A stretch of DNA of 64,000 nucleotides, taken from Yokenella regensburgei ATCC 49455. Lineage in GTDB: Bacteria > Pseudomonadota > Gammaproteobacteria > Enterobacterales > Enterobacteriaceae. The position numbers were made by a program, and so were the translations under genes. Where the stretch lies: assembly GCF_000735455.1 (NCBI RefSeq), contig NZ_JMPS01000076.1, forward strand, positions 1-64,000, written 5' to 3'. This document shows positions 1 to 8,258 of the stretch, piece after piece (the stretch's first letter is position 1; each line of letters starts with the position of its first letter). The notes under the pieces were generated by a model. The model saw only the letters and a program-made list of their open reading frames with translations, made no database searches and was not told the origin of the DNA.

Positions 1-5
1 GCGCT

Positions 6-1406
6 TCAAAAACGGTTACGTCTACCGTTCCCTGTGTATCCAGCGCCATCGACAGCGCACCATCCACTAAGACCGTATTCGTTTTCCCCGCTGACCGCCA
101 CACCGGTGAGTGTGCCTTGCGGCGAGCCGCTGTCAGTGGCGGCATAGGAGCCGGAAATGTTCACGTCGCCGGTGATTTCCGTCGAACCGCCATTCCCGGC
201 AACGCTGACGCCGGTGCCGCCCTGGTACACGCCGTCGGCATCTTTTTCTGCATGCACGTTTATCGTCCCGGCGAGCTCTACGGCGTCACCGTTACCGGTG
301 ACGCTAACTCCAGTGGCATTCAGGCTGCTGTCAATAGTGCCGGTGTTACTGAACTTAGCGAGATCCCCATTGATGATCACCCCGGTGGAACCGTCATCGA
401 CGGCGGTAATGCTGCCGACGTTGGTAAACCGGTTGTCGTAGCCGGAGAGGTACAGCCCGGTGGCGGCGCCGGAGGCATAAATATCGCCGTTATTAGTCGT
501 CAGGGTATCGTCGCCGGAGACCACCACGCCAGTGGCGCCGTTGCTGGCGGTGGTATCGCCGTCGAGGGTGTTGACGGTGTTGTCTCCAATAATCAGCGTA
601 CCGATTGTATTCTCGCCGTCTGTGGTGGTATCCCCGAGGCTGGTCACTTCGCCATCGCCTGCAATCACGTTGGTATCGGCATCCGCAAACCAGAAGGTGC
701 CGGTGCTGTCATATTTCCAGGCTAAATCGTCGCTGCCATAAGCCCCGTCGATTACCGCGTTATTTTCGTTGGTAACGTACTTTTTATCGATAACCAGGGT
801 GCGCCCGTCCGGCGCCGTCAGCACGTAGTTGTCGCCCTCTTCCACATAATTAAAGGTGACGTTATCCCAGCTCTCGCCGTTGACAGAGACGGTGTCGAAG
901 GTCAGCGTGTTGGCATCGGTATCCAGCGTGACGCCGTTATCGTAGTAATATGTCGTGGCGACCGGATCGGTACCGGAGTCGCCGCCATCGTCGGGGTCAG
1001 TACCGGAATCTCCACCGTCATCCGGATTAGTGCCAGAATCACCGCCGTCGTCAGGAAGAGTACCGGAATCTCCGCCATCATCAGGAAGAATACCGGAATC
1101 ACCGCCGTCGTCCGGCGGCGCCGGTGAGTGGTTATCGTGGTGCGCATAGCCGCCACCATTGTCGTTGTACATCGCCACGCCAATGGCGGCCGCCACGGCG
1201 GCGGCACCGCCGAGGACCCAGCCCGTCAGGCTGTCGTCATCGGTTTTACATTCTGCTGGCAGCGCCGCTTTTTCGGCTTCCGTCAGCTGGCTGACCTGGG
1301 TTGGACATTTCACTTTTGAATCGTTGACGTCGTCCGTATCTGTCGCCCAGGCATTACTGCTTAATGCCATTGCAATACACAATGGAAGTATCTTCCGCTT
1401 ATGCAT
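6..1406 (-). CDS. Autotransporter-like surface adhesin, N-terminal part, frame broken near window edge
   Basis: This is the N-terminal part of a large secreted surface protein running off the left edge. The start is the ATG at 1406, preceded by a strong GGAGG ribosome site; the frame is open upstream but without a good site. The protein has a signal peptide ending in NAWA, a short acidic segment, and a Gly/Ala-rich hydrophobic stretch around residues 60-80. Five Asp-Gly-Gly-Asp-Ser-Gly linker repeats follow, then a repetitive Gly/Thr/Asn/Asp-rich passenger of beta-helix type with recurring G-V-x-V-x-G units. Such passengers usually precede a C-terminal beta-barrel, which would lie outside the window. 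The frame stops at 6-8, but the passenger pattern continues in another frame from about position 85, so a one-base slip is likely. The layout recalls Salmonella BigA-type proteins, but I cannot confirm the family. Confidence 0.75.
   Translation of the reverse strand: MHKRKILPLCIAMALSSNAWATDTDDVNDSKVKCPTQVSQLTEAEKAALPAECKTDDDSLTGWVLGGAAAVAAAIGVAMYNDNGGGYAHHDNHSPAPPDDGGDSGILPDDGGDSGTLPDDGGDSGTNPDDGGDSGTDPDDGGDSGTDPVATTYYYDNGVTLDTDANTLTFDTVSVNGESWDNVTFNYVEEGDNYVLTAPDGRTLVIDKKYVTNENNAVIDGAYGSDDLAWKYDSTGTFWFADADTNVIAGDGEVTSLGDTTTDGENTIGTLIIGDNTVNTLDGDTTASNGATGVVVSGDDTLTTNNGDIYASGAATGLYLSGYDNRFTNVGSITAVDDGSTGVIINGDLAKFSNTGTIDSSLNATGVSVTGNGDAVELAGTINVHAEKDADGVYQGGTGVSVAGNGGSTEITGDVNISGSYAATDSGSPQGTLTGVAVSGENEYGLSGWCAVDGAGYTGNGRRNRF
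965..1115 (-). repeat. Tandem 30-bp repeats encoding PDDGGDSGT-type linker
   Basis: Five consecutive units of about 30 bp encode near-identical ten-residue repeats (P-D-D-G-G-D-S-G-x-x) in the adhesin. The DNA copies differ mainly at third codon positions, so the protein repeat is conserved more strictly than the DNA. The repeat makes an acidic flexible linker between the N-terminal membrane-like segment and the passenger. Copy number is likely to vary between strains. Confidence 0.85.
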
Positions 1407-1722
1407 ATTCCATCCTCCATTTAGGGTAATTTTATTTAGATAAAAAATTGTTTCATGGGAGGAGAGAATACATTTACCGGAGTAATAACAATACGGGGTG
1501 GCAATGGCGCAATAACAAGCAAAATACCAAACCAAAAGCCAGGTTGTTATTTTAAAAGGAAAAAACAGTTCATTTTTCTGGAGTTATATTTACTTAAATC
1601 TGAATTAATAAAAACTAATAAATACAATAGATGAATTTATAAAAATAAATCATTTATGATACTTATAAATAACATTCCGGTATTTTGTCGAATAAAAAAT
1701 AACAAAGCGGCATCATTTATTA
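1407..1722. other. AT-rich gene-free stretch upstream of the adhesin
   Basis: No credible gene is visible here on either strand. The stretch is markedly AT-rich compared with its neighbours and must hold the adhesin promoter, which reads leftwards. AT-rich regions ahead of surface-protein genes in enteric bacteria are often silenced by H-NS; that is inference only. I could not single out a convincing -10/-35 pair. Confidence 0.5.
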
Positions 1723-1767
1723 ATAAAAAAACCTCACCGTGAGGGTAAAAAATGCTTCACGGTGAGG
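1723..1767 (-). terminator. Rho-independent terminator of the small lipoprotein gene
   Basis: The arms at 1732-1744 and 1755-1767 pair over about 13 bp, including CCTCACCGTG with CACGGTGAGG and one G-U pair. Read on the minus strand the hairpin is followed by a run of T (the A-run at 1723-1731). It lies just after the stop of the lipoprotein gene at 1790. Confidence 0.8.
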
Positions 1768-1789
1768 GGATTATCGCACGATAGAGGTT

Positions 1790-2008
1790 TTAATCTTCAA
1801 CCAGCTGCGCAACGTCGCTGCTGTTGATCTGGCGTTCATCGCCGTTCTGATCGGTGTAGCTGGTCATACCGGTGTCTTTATCAAGCTTCGGTTTGCCCTG
1901 GGTGACAATGGTCTGGCCGCTTTTGGTGGTCATTACATAGTTGCTGCTGCAGCCCGCCAGGGTGAACAGCGCCACACCCGCACAGAGGCAAATTAAAGAC
2001 TTTTTCAT
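1790..2008 (-). CDS. YgdI/YgdR-type small lipoprotein
   Basis: A 72-residue lipoprotein precursor. The N-terminus has a Lys-Lys, a hydrophobic core and a clear lipobox (LAGC), so Cys20 should be lipidated and the mature protein tethered to the inner or outer membrane. The mature part, with the S-N-Y-V-M-T-T-K-S-G-Q motif, resembles the YgdI/YgdR (DUF903) family, whose members are short single-domain lipoproteins of unknown function. The start has a GGGAG ribosome site. It stands alone, with a terminator downstream and yncE upstream on the same strand, 81 bp away. The family call is strong; the role is unknown. Confidence 0.88.
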   Translation of the reverse strand: MKKSLICLCAGVALFTLAGCSSNYVMTTKSGQTIVTQGKPKLDKDTGMTSYTDQNGDERQINSSDVAQLVED

Positions 2009-2043
2009 AACAACTCCCTTCTAAAATAGTCCCTTAAGTGTAT

Positions 2044-2064
2044 AGCCACGCGCGAGGCGTGGCT
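2044..2064 (-). terminator. Stem-loop after yncE
   Basis: AGCCACGC (2044-2051) pairs perfectly with GCGTGGCT (2057-2064) around a five-base loop, between the yncE stop and the next gene on the same strand. No T-run follows on the minus strand, so it may be a weak terminator or an mRNA 3'-end stabiliser. Confidence 0.45.
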
Positions 2065-2089
2065 AGCAGCGGGTTGTAACAGCGGATGA

Positions 2090-3151
2090 TTACAGGGCGA
2101 TACGGATAACGTCGTCCGGCTGGGTCGCCTCTTTCTGGCGGCTGGAAGCCTGCTTCACGGTCACGAAGAGGGTTTTACCGTCGGCAGAAAGCGTCAGGCT
2201 GTTCGGATGCGTCGGTGTATCCAGCGTTTTAACCACTTTGTAGCTTTTCGCATCAATGACGCTGACTTTGCCGGCCTGCCGATGCGTTACGTACACTTCA
2301 TTACGCACCGGGTTAAACAGCACCGCCAGCGATTCCGGCGCGGCGATTTTTTCCAGTACTTTGCCGTCACGGATGTCCACCACCAGCACTTCCGGCTGTT
2401 TGGAATCGGTAATGAACGCGCGGTGGCCCGCGGTGTCGAGACTCAGGTTAAGGAAGAAGTGCTCTTTACCATCGTCCAGCAGCTTTTTACGGCTCAGCAC
2501 TTTGTTGCTGTCGGTATCGATGGTCACCAGCTCGCCGTCACCGTTGGTCAGGTACAGACGTCTGGCGTCAGCATCCAGCGCCAGGCCGGTGCCAAAGGAG
2601 CCGGTTCCGGTAATGGTGGATTTGAGCTTCAGGTTCGCACCGTCAATCACCCACACCACGCTCTCTTTACCAATGCCGGTCACGTAGACGGTGTTGGTTT
2701 TGTCGTTCGCCACCAGCTCACGCGGCTGCAGCGGTTTTACCGTTTCGCTACGAACGCGGTCATCCAGCACAATGCGCCCTTTCACATCGCCGCTTTTGGC
2801 ATCGATGGCGGTGATGGCGCTGTTGGTGGTGTTACCAAACCACAGCGTCTGGGTCTGCTGGTTGATGGTTGCGCCAAACGGTTTGAGATCGTTGTGAATA
2901 ATCTGGGTGACATCGAGCGTCACCGGATCCAGTCGATACACAATGCCGCCTTTATCCAGGCTGCGGCTCTGAGAGGTAGCCACCCACAGCGCATTTTCCT
3001 GCTGGCTGAAGGCCATTTCGTAAGCCCCTTTCCCTACCGCTTTGCGCAGCATTTCGTCGGCGGCATGGGCGCTAAAGCTCCCCGCCAGCAGCAACGTGCT
3101 CAGCAACAGTGAACGGCGCAGGCGTGGTGCGGACAGATGACGTAAAGACAT
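2090..3151 (-). CDS. yncE: YncE, secreted seven-bladed beta-propeller protein
   Basis: A 353-residue exported protein, the same length as E. coli YncE and closely similar throughout. A signal peptide ends near residue 30 (SAHA-AD), and the rest is a set of YVTN-type propeller repeats. E. coli YncE is periplasmic, binds single-stranded DNA in vitro and is induced on iron starvation; its physiological role is unsettled. The gene is divergent from pqqU, which encodes an outer-membrane receptor, and shares a control region with a Fur-box-like site. A GGGAG ribosome site precedes the ATG. The proximity suggests, without proving, a link between the propeller and the PQQ receptor. Confidence 0.95.
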   Translation of the reverse strand: MSLRHLSAPRLRRSLLLSTLLLAGSFSAHAADEMLRKAVGKGAYEMAFSQQENALWVATSQSRSLDKGGIVYRLDPVTLDVTQIIHNDLKPFGATINQQTQTLWFGNTTNSAITAIDAKSGDVKGRIVLDDRVRSETVKPLQPRELVANDKTNTVYVTGIGKESVVWVIDGANLKLKSTITGTGSFGTGLALDADARRLYLTNGDGELVTIDTDSNKVLSRKKLLDDGKEHFFLNLSLDTAGHRAFITDSKQPEVLVVDIRDGKVLEKIAAPESLAVLFNPVRNEVYVTHRQAGKVSVIDAKSYKVVKTLDTPTHPNSLTLSADGKTLFVTVKQASSRQKEATQPDDVIRIAL

Positions 3152-3233
3152 GACGACTCCCTTGTTCTACAGAATTGTTTGCTGCTCCACAGCACTTCCG
3201 GTTCGCAAACTCGTGGTTTTGCGTTTTTTAGAT

Positions 3234-3252
3234 GCGAATAGTAATCATTATT
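3234..3252. promoter_or_regulatory. Fur-box-like site between yncE and pqqU
   Basis: Positions 3234-3252 match 14 of 19 bases of the Fur consensus GATAATGATAATCATTATC, with an unbroken TAATCATTAT core. It lies in the 258-bp region between divergent yncE and pqqU and could repress both when iron is plentiful. In E. coli yncE is known to be Fur-regulated. Binding here is inferred from sequence alone. Confidence 0.6.
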
Positions 3253-3409
3253 CAGTTAAAAGTGGAGCACTATTCCGCAGATTGTGCTCTGTATCGCCAC
3301 TCAGTTGCCTGGCATTAACCAAATGTGCCGTTAAACTTTTCAATTAATTAACATGACCATTAACATGTTCAAATAAATTCTTAGATTTGCTTTCTATTGA
3401 GTGCGTGAC

Positions 3410-5521
3410 ATGAAAATTTTTGCGGTTCGCAGGGTGGCGCTTCCGGCTCTTCTCTTCCCTTTTGTTGCTGTCGTGCAGGCTCAGGCCGCCGATGAGCAAA
3501 CCATGATTGTGACGGCAACGCCGCAGGTGGTTTCCGAACTTGATACCCCGGCGGCGGTGAGCGTGGTGTACGGCGACGACATGCGCCACGCCCAACCGCG
3601 CGTTAACCTTTCAGAGTCGCTTGGCGGCGTGCCTGGCCTGCAGGTGCAGAACCGCCAGAACTACGCCCAGGATCTTCAGCTCTCGATTCGCGGCTTTGGT
3701 TCGCGATCCACCTTTGGCGTGCGCGGGATCCGCCTCTACGTGGACGGGATCCCCGCCACCATGCCCGACGGCCAGGGGCAAACCTCGAACATTGATATCA
3801 ACAGCGTCGAGAGTATCGAGGTGCTGCGCGGCCCCTTCTCTGCCCTCTACGGCAACGCCTCTGGCGGCGTGATGAACATCACCACCGAGACCGGTCAGCA
3901 GCCGCCGACCATTGAAGCCAGCAGCTACTACGGCAGCTATGGCTCCTGGCGCTACGGGCTGAAAGCCACCGGCGCCGTCGGCGATGGCAGCCACGCGGGT
4001 GACGTTGATTACACCGTTTCCACCAGCCGTTTTGTCACCGGAGGCTATCGCGACCACAGCGGCGCGCGTAAAAACCTCGGTAACGCCAAACTTGGCGTGC
4101 GTATTGACGATGCCAGCAAGCTGACGCTGCTGTTTAACAGCGTGGATATCAAAGCCAACGATCCGGGTGGACTCAGCTACAGCGAATGGCAGGCCGACCC
4201 GCGCCAGTCGCCGCGCGGTGATCAGTACAACACCCGCAAAGATACCAAACAGACCCAGGCCGGGCTGCGCTATGAACGCCAGCTGACGGAGCGCGATGCG
4301 CTCAGCGTGATGATGTACGCCGGGGAGCGACAAACCACCCAGTACCAGTCGATCCCGATGGCGCCGCAGCTCAATCCGGCGCATTCCGGCGGCGTTATCG
4401 CCCTCGACCGCCACTATCAGGGCATCGACAGCCGCTGGACGCATCAGGGGCAGCTCGGCGTACCGGTGACCTTCACCACCGGGCTCGATTACGAAACGAT
4501 GAGCGAAAAGCGGAAAGGCTACGAGAACTATGTGCTGGTCAACGGCGCACCGCAGTATGGCGAAGAAGGCGCGCTGCGCCGCAACGAACGCAACCTGATG
4601 TGGAATCTCGATCCGTACCTGCAATCCCAATGGCAGCTGACGGAAAAGCTGTCGCTCGACGCCGGGGTGCGCTACAGCTCGGTGTGGTTCGACTCGAACG
4701 ATCACTACGTCACGCCGGGCAATCCTGACGACAGCGGTGACGCCAGCTACCATAAATGGCTTCCGGCAGGCTCGCTGAAATACGCGATGACCGATGCCTG
4801 GAACCTGTATCTCTCAGCCGGACGAGGGTTTGAAACCCCGACGATTAACGAGCTCTCTTATCGCTCCGGCGGCCAGAGCGGCCTCAATTTTGGTCTGCAG
4901 CCTTCGACCAGCACCACCTATGAAACCGGCAGCAAAACCCGCATCGGCAACGGTCTGCTGACCGCCGCGCTGTTCCAGACCGACACCGATAACGAAATCG
5001 TGGTCGACAGCAACAGCGGTGGCCGCACCAGCTATAAAAACGCCGGGAAGACCCGCCGCCAGGGCGCCGAGCTGTCGCTCGATCAGCGGTTTGCCGAAAA
5101 CTGGAAGCTCAACGCCGCCTGGACCTGGCTCGACGCCACCTACCTCAGCAACGTGTGCAATACCGGCGACTGCAACGGCAACCGCATTCCGGGTATCGCG
5201 CAGAATATGGGCTTCGCGTCGCTTGGCTGGCAGCCGGAAAAAGGCTGGTACGCCGGGGCGGATATTCGCTATATGGGCGATATTATGGCCAACGATCAAA
5301 ACAGCGCCAAAGCCCCTTCATGGACCATCGTTGGAATGAACACCGGCTATAAATTTGATTTAGGGAAGTGGCAAATGGATCTGTTTGGTCGAATAGATAA
5401 CTTATTTGACCGGGAATATGTCGGTTCGGTTATTGTCAATGAATCTAACGGCCGCTACTACGAACCCGCGCCGGGCCGCAATTATGGTGTTGGCCTGGCT
5501 ATTGCGTATCAATTCGAGTAA
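3410..5521 (+). CDS. pqqU: PqqU (YncD), TonB-dependent outer-membrane receptor for PQQ
   Basis: A TonB-dependent outer-membrane receptor of about 703 residues, closely matching E. coli YncD, now named PqqU for uptake of the redox cofactor pyrroloquinoline quinone. Visible parts are a signal peptide ending near residue 27, a TonB-box-like segment (QTMIVTAT), and a plug domain with the LSESL-GVPGLQVQ and LRGPFSALYGNASGG motifs. A 22-strand barrel follows, ending in a C-terminal phenylalanine next to glutamate (YQFE). I chose the ATG at 3410, homologous to the E. coli start; an in-frame GTG lies three codons earlier. The uptake allows use of PQQ-dependent glucose dehydrogenase in species that do not make PQQ. 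Confidence 0.95.
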   Translation: MKIFAVRRVALPALLFPFVAVVQAQAADEQTMIVTATPQVVSELDTPAAVSVVYGDDMRHAQPRVNLSESLGGVPGLQVQNRQNYAQDLQLSIRGFGSRSTFGVRGIRLYVDGIPATMPDGQGQTSNIDINSVESIEVLRGPFSALYGNASGGVMNITTETGQQPPTIEASSYYGSYGSWRYGLKATGAVGDGSHAGDVDYTVSTSRFVTGGYRDHSGARKNLGNAKLGVRIDDASKLTLLFNSVDIKANDPGGLSYSEWQADPRQSPRGDQYNTRKDTKQTQAGLRYERQLTERDALSVMMYAGERQTTQYQSIPMAPQLNPAHSGGVIALDRHYQGIDSRWTHQGQLGVPVTFTTGLDYETMSEKRKGYENYVLVNGAPQYGEEGALRRNERNLMWNLDPYLQSQWQLTEKLSLDAGVRYSSVWFDSNDHYVTPGNPDDSGDASYHKWLPAGSLKYAMTDAWNLYLSAGRGFETPTINELSYRSGGQSGLNFGLQPSTSTTYETGSKTRIGNGLLTAALFQTDTDNEIVVDSNSGGRTSYKNAGKTRRQGAELSLDQRFAENWKLNAAWTWLDATYLSNVCNTGDCNGNRIPGIAQNMGFASLGWQPEKGWYAGADIRYMGDIMANDQNSAKAPSWTIVGMNTGYKFDLGKWQMDLFGRIDNLFDREYVGSVIVNESNGRYYEPAPGRNYGVGLAIAYQFE

Positions 5522-5532
5522 ATTCGAGAAAG

Positions 5533-5566
5533 TAACTTTTCCGGGTCTGTAAACCCGGAAAAGTTA
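5533..5566. terminator. Bidirectional terminator between pqqU and mcbR
   Basis: A perfect 14-bp inverted repeat (5533-5546 with 5553-5566) around a six-base loop. Each arm contains a four-base A or T run next to CCGGGT, so it could work in both directions. It sits between the convergent pqqU and mcbR genes. Confidence 0.85.
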
Positions 5567-5594
5567 ATAACAGATAAGATAGTTAACGCGGTAA

Positions 5595-6254
5595 TTAATT
5601 CAGGTACTGACGTTGTAACACCGCCGCTCCCTGATCAATAGCAGTGCAAATGGCCTGATAACTCGCCGTCTCGTCCTTTTTCTCCAGCGCCGCCAGTAAT
5701 TCCTGGTAAAAATCAGAACCGTGGAAAACCATTTCCGGCTGCGGATGAAGGTAATTAAAGCTGGGTCCGATTCGCACCCATAATTGCTCGATGAGTGCGG
5801 TCAGGGTTGGCATTTCAGCATAGTGGTAGAGACGGAAGCGGAAGCGGTAATTCGCCTGCAGCGTCTGTTCAATATCACTGTTGCCGACTGCCCGTTGGAA
5901 CTCATCAGCCAGGCCGCGCAGCTCACGCAGCTTGTCTGCAGTCATCAGTAACGCGGCCGCCGAAGCTGCCATTCCCTCCAGTTTCTTACGGATCGCGTTA
6001 ATTTCACGGTAACGCTCCAGCGTGACTTCCGGAACTAAAAACGCCTGTGCAGGAGTGGCTTGCAGTGCGCCGGAAGATACCAGACGCAGCAGGGCCTCAC
6101 GGACGGGCGTAATACTGGTGCCAAGCTGTTCAGCAATGTCTTTGGTTACTAATCTGGCGCCCGGCTTTAAGGCACCAATGATCAACGCACTCTTTAAGTT
6201 TACCTCGACCTGGGTGGTCAGACTCATTCGCTGCGCTTTCTCAAAATCAAGCAT
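5595..6254 (-). CDS. mcbR: McbR-like GntR/FadR-family regulator
   Basis: A 219-residue regulator with an N-terminal GntR winged helix-turn-helix (about residues 10-75, with the T-P-V-R-E-A-L-L-R-L recognition region) and a C-terminal FCD-type ligand-binding domain. It is orthologous in position and sequence to E. coli McbR (YncC), which represses mcbA and affects colanic acid and biofilm mucoidy. An ATG at 6278 also fits the frame, but the ATG at 6254 has the AGGAAG ribosome site. It is convergent with pqqU and lies upstream of curA on the same strand, separated by over 200 bp. Similarity to the E. coli protein looks moderate, so its targets may differ. Confidence 0.85.
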   Translation of the reverse strand: MLDFEKAQRMSLTTQVEVNLKSALIIGALKPGARLVTKDIAEQLGTSITPVREALLRLVSSGALQATPAQAFLVPEVTLERYREINAIRKKLEGMAASAAALLMTADKLRELRGLADEFQRAVGNSDIEQTLQANYRFRFRLYHYAEMPTLTALIEQLWVRIGPSFNYLHPQPEMVFHGSDFYQELLAALEKKDETASYQAICTAIDQGAAVLQRQYLN

Positions 6255-6458
6255 GTCTACTTCCTGTTGCCTAATCATCGTTATCGTTGTTACAGGACAG
6301 TAAAGATATATCCTGTATCTTACTCTGGCGTGGGAAATAAAAAATAAAACAAATTAACGCATCTAAATTATTAGTTTACTTATTGATATAACACTGCACG
6401 TCCTTTCACGACGTTCGTCCGTTAATTAAAGACGCAATTTCAGAAATTTGCACGTAGA

Positions 6459-6483
6459 ACTGCGGTGTTTATCACACCGCAGT
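6459..6483 (-). terminator. Hairpin after curA
   Basis: ACTGCGGTGT (6459-6468) pairs perfectly with ACACCGCAGT (6474-6483), just beyond the curA stop. There is no strong T-run on the minus strand, so termination may be partial. Confidence 0.55.
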
Positions 6484-6490
6484 GCATAAA

Positions 6491-7528
6491 TTAAGCATCA
6501 GGCGCGACGCGAATAACCAGCTTGCCGAAATTTTGTCCTTTCAGTAAGCCAATAAAGGCCTGAGGTGCATTTTCCAGACCGTCAACAATCTGTTCGCGGT
6601 ACTTAATTTTTCCTTCCTGCACCCAGCGACCCATTTCCTTCTGGAATTCATCAATCCGATGACCATAATCCTGGCCAATGATAAATCCCTGCATGCGAAT
6701 TCGTTTTCTGAGCAGGGTCGCCATCAATAACGGCAGGCGATCCGGCCCTGCGGGCAGTCCGGTGGCGTTATAGCCGCTGACCAGGCCGCAAACCGGCACA
6801 CGGGCAGAGGTGTTCAGTAGCGGCAGCACCGCGTCGAACACTTTACCGCCGACGTTTTCAAAATAAACGTCGATCCCCTGTGGACAGGCGGCGCGCAGCT
6901 GTTCGGCAAAGTCGTCGGCATAGTGATCGAGGCAAACATCGAAACCCAATGTCTCTACCGCATAGCGGCATTTTTCTGCACCCCCCGCCACGCCCACCAC
7001 CCGGCAACCTTTCAGTTTACCGATTTGCCCCACCGTCGCGCCCACCGGCCCGGTCGCCGCGGCGACCACCAGCGTTTCACCGTGCTTCGGTTGACCAATG
7101 TCGAGCAGCCCCATATAGGCCGTGAAACCCGGCATGCCGAGTACGCCCAGCGCCCAGGAAGGATGCGGTGGATGAGCGCCAAGCGAGACCAATCCCTCAC
7201 CGTTCGACACCTCATACGCCTGCCAGCCGCCGTAGCTCAGCACCCAGTCACCGGGTTTAAAACCGGCGTGGTTCGAAGAGACGACGCGGCTCACGGTGCC
7301 GCCCACCATCGTCGCGCCGATCTCAACCGGTGGCGAATACGACGGGGCATCGCTCATGCGTCCACGCATATAGGGATCGAGGGATAAATAGACCGTGCGC
7401 AGCAAAAGCTCACCGGCCCCAGGCGCGGGAATGTCGCCCTCTTCAAAACGAAAGTTTGCCGCCACCGGTTCACCGTGCGGACGTGATGCGAGTACCCAAC
7501 GACGTTGTTGTAAAGTCATCTGATTCAT
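6491..7528 (-). CDS. curA: CurA, NADPH-dependent curcumin/alkenal reductase
   Basis: A 345-residue medium-chain dehydrogenase/reductase of the leukotriene B4 12-hydroxydehydrogenase group, the same length as E. coli CurA (YncB). The N-terminal GroES-like part carries the family motif SLDPYMRGRM; the nucleotide-binding domain has AATGPVGATVGQIGK (about residues 155-170). No catalytic zinc ligands are seen, as expected for this zinc-free branch. The E. coli enzyme reduces curcumin and dihydrocurcumin with NADPH and probably protects against reactive enones. An AAGGAG site precedes the ATG. The XRE-cupin gene ends 44 bp upstream on the same strand, so the two may be cotranscribed, unlike in E. 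coli. Confidence 0.94.
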   Translation of the reverse strand: MNQMTLQQRRWVLASRPHGEPVAANFRFEEGDIPAPGAGELLLRTVYLSLDPYMRGRMSDAPSYSPPVEIGATMVGGTVSRVVSSNHAGFKPGDWVLSYGGWQAYEVSNGEGLVSLGAHPPHPSWALGVLGMPGFTAYMGLLDIGQPKHGETLVVAAATGPVGATVGQIGKLKGCRVVGVAGGAEKCRYAVETLGFDVCLDHYADDFAEQLRAACPQGIDVYFENVGGKVFDAVLPLLNTSARVPVCGLVSGYNATGLPAGPDRLPLLMATLLRKRIRMQGFIIGQDYGHRIDEFQKEMGRWVQEGKIKYREQIVDGLENAPQAFIGLLKGQNFGKLVIRVAPDA

Positions 7529-7572
7529 TACGCGCTCCTTATCGTGGTCAATAGCCTAAAGCGTAGCCCGTT

Positions 7573-8148
7573 TCAGCTGGCGGCCTGATTTAAGCGCACA
7601 ACCAGATAAACACAGGGCTCGTCGGTTTCATTGACGAAGCGACAATCGTTGGGCGGCCCGAGCTCCAGGCAATCCCCGGCCTGCATCTGATGATGGGTAT
7701 CGCCTTCGATAAACAGCAGCTTCCCCTCCTGCAGCCAGATAAGCTGACGCGCCAGCGCGTAGGAAGAGGCCGGCATGGGAATATCACTCCCGGCGGGAAG
7801 TTCGACCTGTACCAGATCGATAGGCAGATCGCTGCGCGGCGAGACGTGCCGCCGCAGATAGTGCGTTTGCGGGTCGCGCCACACCGGCTGGTTTTCCCGG
7901 CGCAGCAGTTTGCCTTCCTGCATTTCGGCGCGGGCGATAAGCGTGGACATACTGATACCGAACGCGCCGGAGAGACGGCCCAGCATCATCGCCGTGGGGC
8001 TGCTCTCTCCGCGCTCGATTTTGTGCACCATCGCGCGTGAAACACCGGCCCGCTCAGCCAGTTCACTGAGTGACCAGCTACGGGATTCCCGCTCGATGCG
8101 GATACGTGCGCTGATGCGCTGATTGAGATTGTCTTCGATAGTCGTCAT
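7573..8148 (-). CDS. XRE-family regulator with cupin domain
   Basis: A 191-residue regulator with an N-terminal XRE helix-turn-helix (about residues 10-68, with RAGVSRAMVHKIERGESSPT) and a C-terminal cupin (about 110-185). This is the two-domain layout of SutR, PuuR and related sensors of small molecules. It is not found at this place in E. coli K-12. It lies divergent from mnaT and directly upstream of curA. A perfect palindrome (CACTATAGTG) sits seven bases upstream of its start codon and a near-copy lies before mnaT, which suggests autoregulation and control of the acetyltransferase and exporter pair. The start lacks a clear ribosome site. The ligand is unknown; an amino acid or its toxic analogue is plausible from mnaT. 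Confidence 0.85.
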   Translation of the reverse strand: MTTIEDNLNQRISARIRIERESRSWSLSELAERAGVSRAMVHKIERGESSPTAMMLGRLSGAFGISMSTLIARAEMQEGKLLRRENQPVWRDPQTHYLRRHVSPRSDLPIDLVQVELPAGSDIPMPASSYALARQLIWLQEGKLLFIEGDTHHQMQAGDCLELGPPNDCRFVNETDEPCVYLVVRLNQAAS

Positions 8149-8155
8149 GACGTAT

Positions 8156-8165
8156 CACTATAGTG
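8156..8165. promoter_or_regulatory. Palindromic operator 1 (CACTATAGTG) for XRE-cupin regulator
   Basis: A perfect 10-bp palindrome directly ahead of the XRE-cupin start codon at 8148. A near-copy occurs about 72 bp away, before mnaT. The position would block transcription or translation start of the regulator gene itself. This is a proposed operator. Confidence 0.55.
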
Positions 8166-8227
8166 TATGACGTTTCATTAAGGAAGCGCTTGCGCGCCGG
8201 GTGTATAGTATTGTAATAATGTCGTAC

Positions 8228-8237
8228 TACTATAGTG
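8228..8237. promoter_or_regulatory. Operator copy 2 (TACTATAGTG) ahead of mnaT
   Basis: Nine of ten bases match the palindrome at 8156-8165, with a perfect ACTATAGT core. It lies 21 bp before the mnaT start codon, where a bound repressor would cover the promoter or the transcript start. Confidence 0.5.
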
Positions 8238-8258
8238 TACACCGCTGAGGTTTCCCTG

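Noticed and set aside
3611..4753. Long open frame of 380 codons on the minus strand
   Set aside because: It lies wholly inside pqqU in antisense, without a ribosome site; it follows from the high-GC codon use of the real gene.
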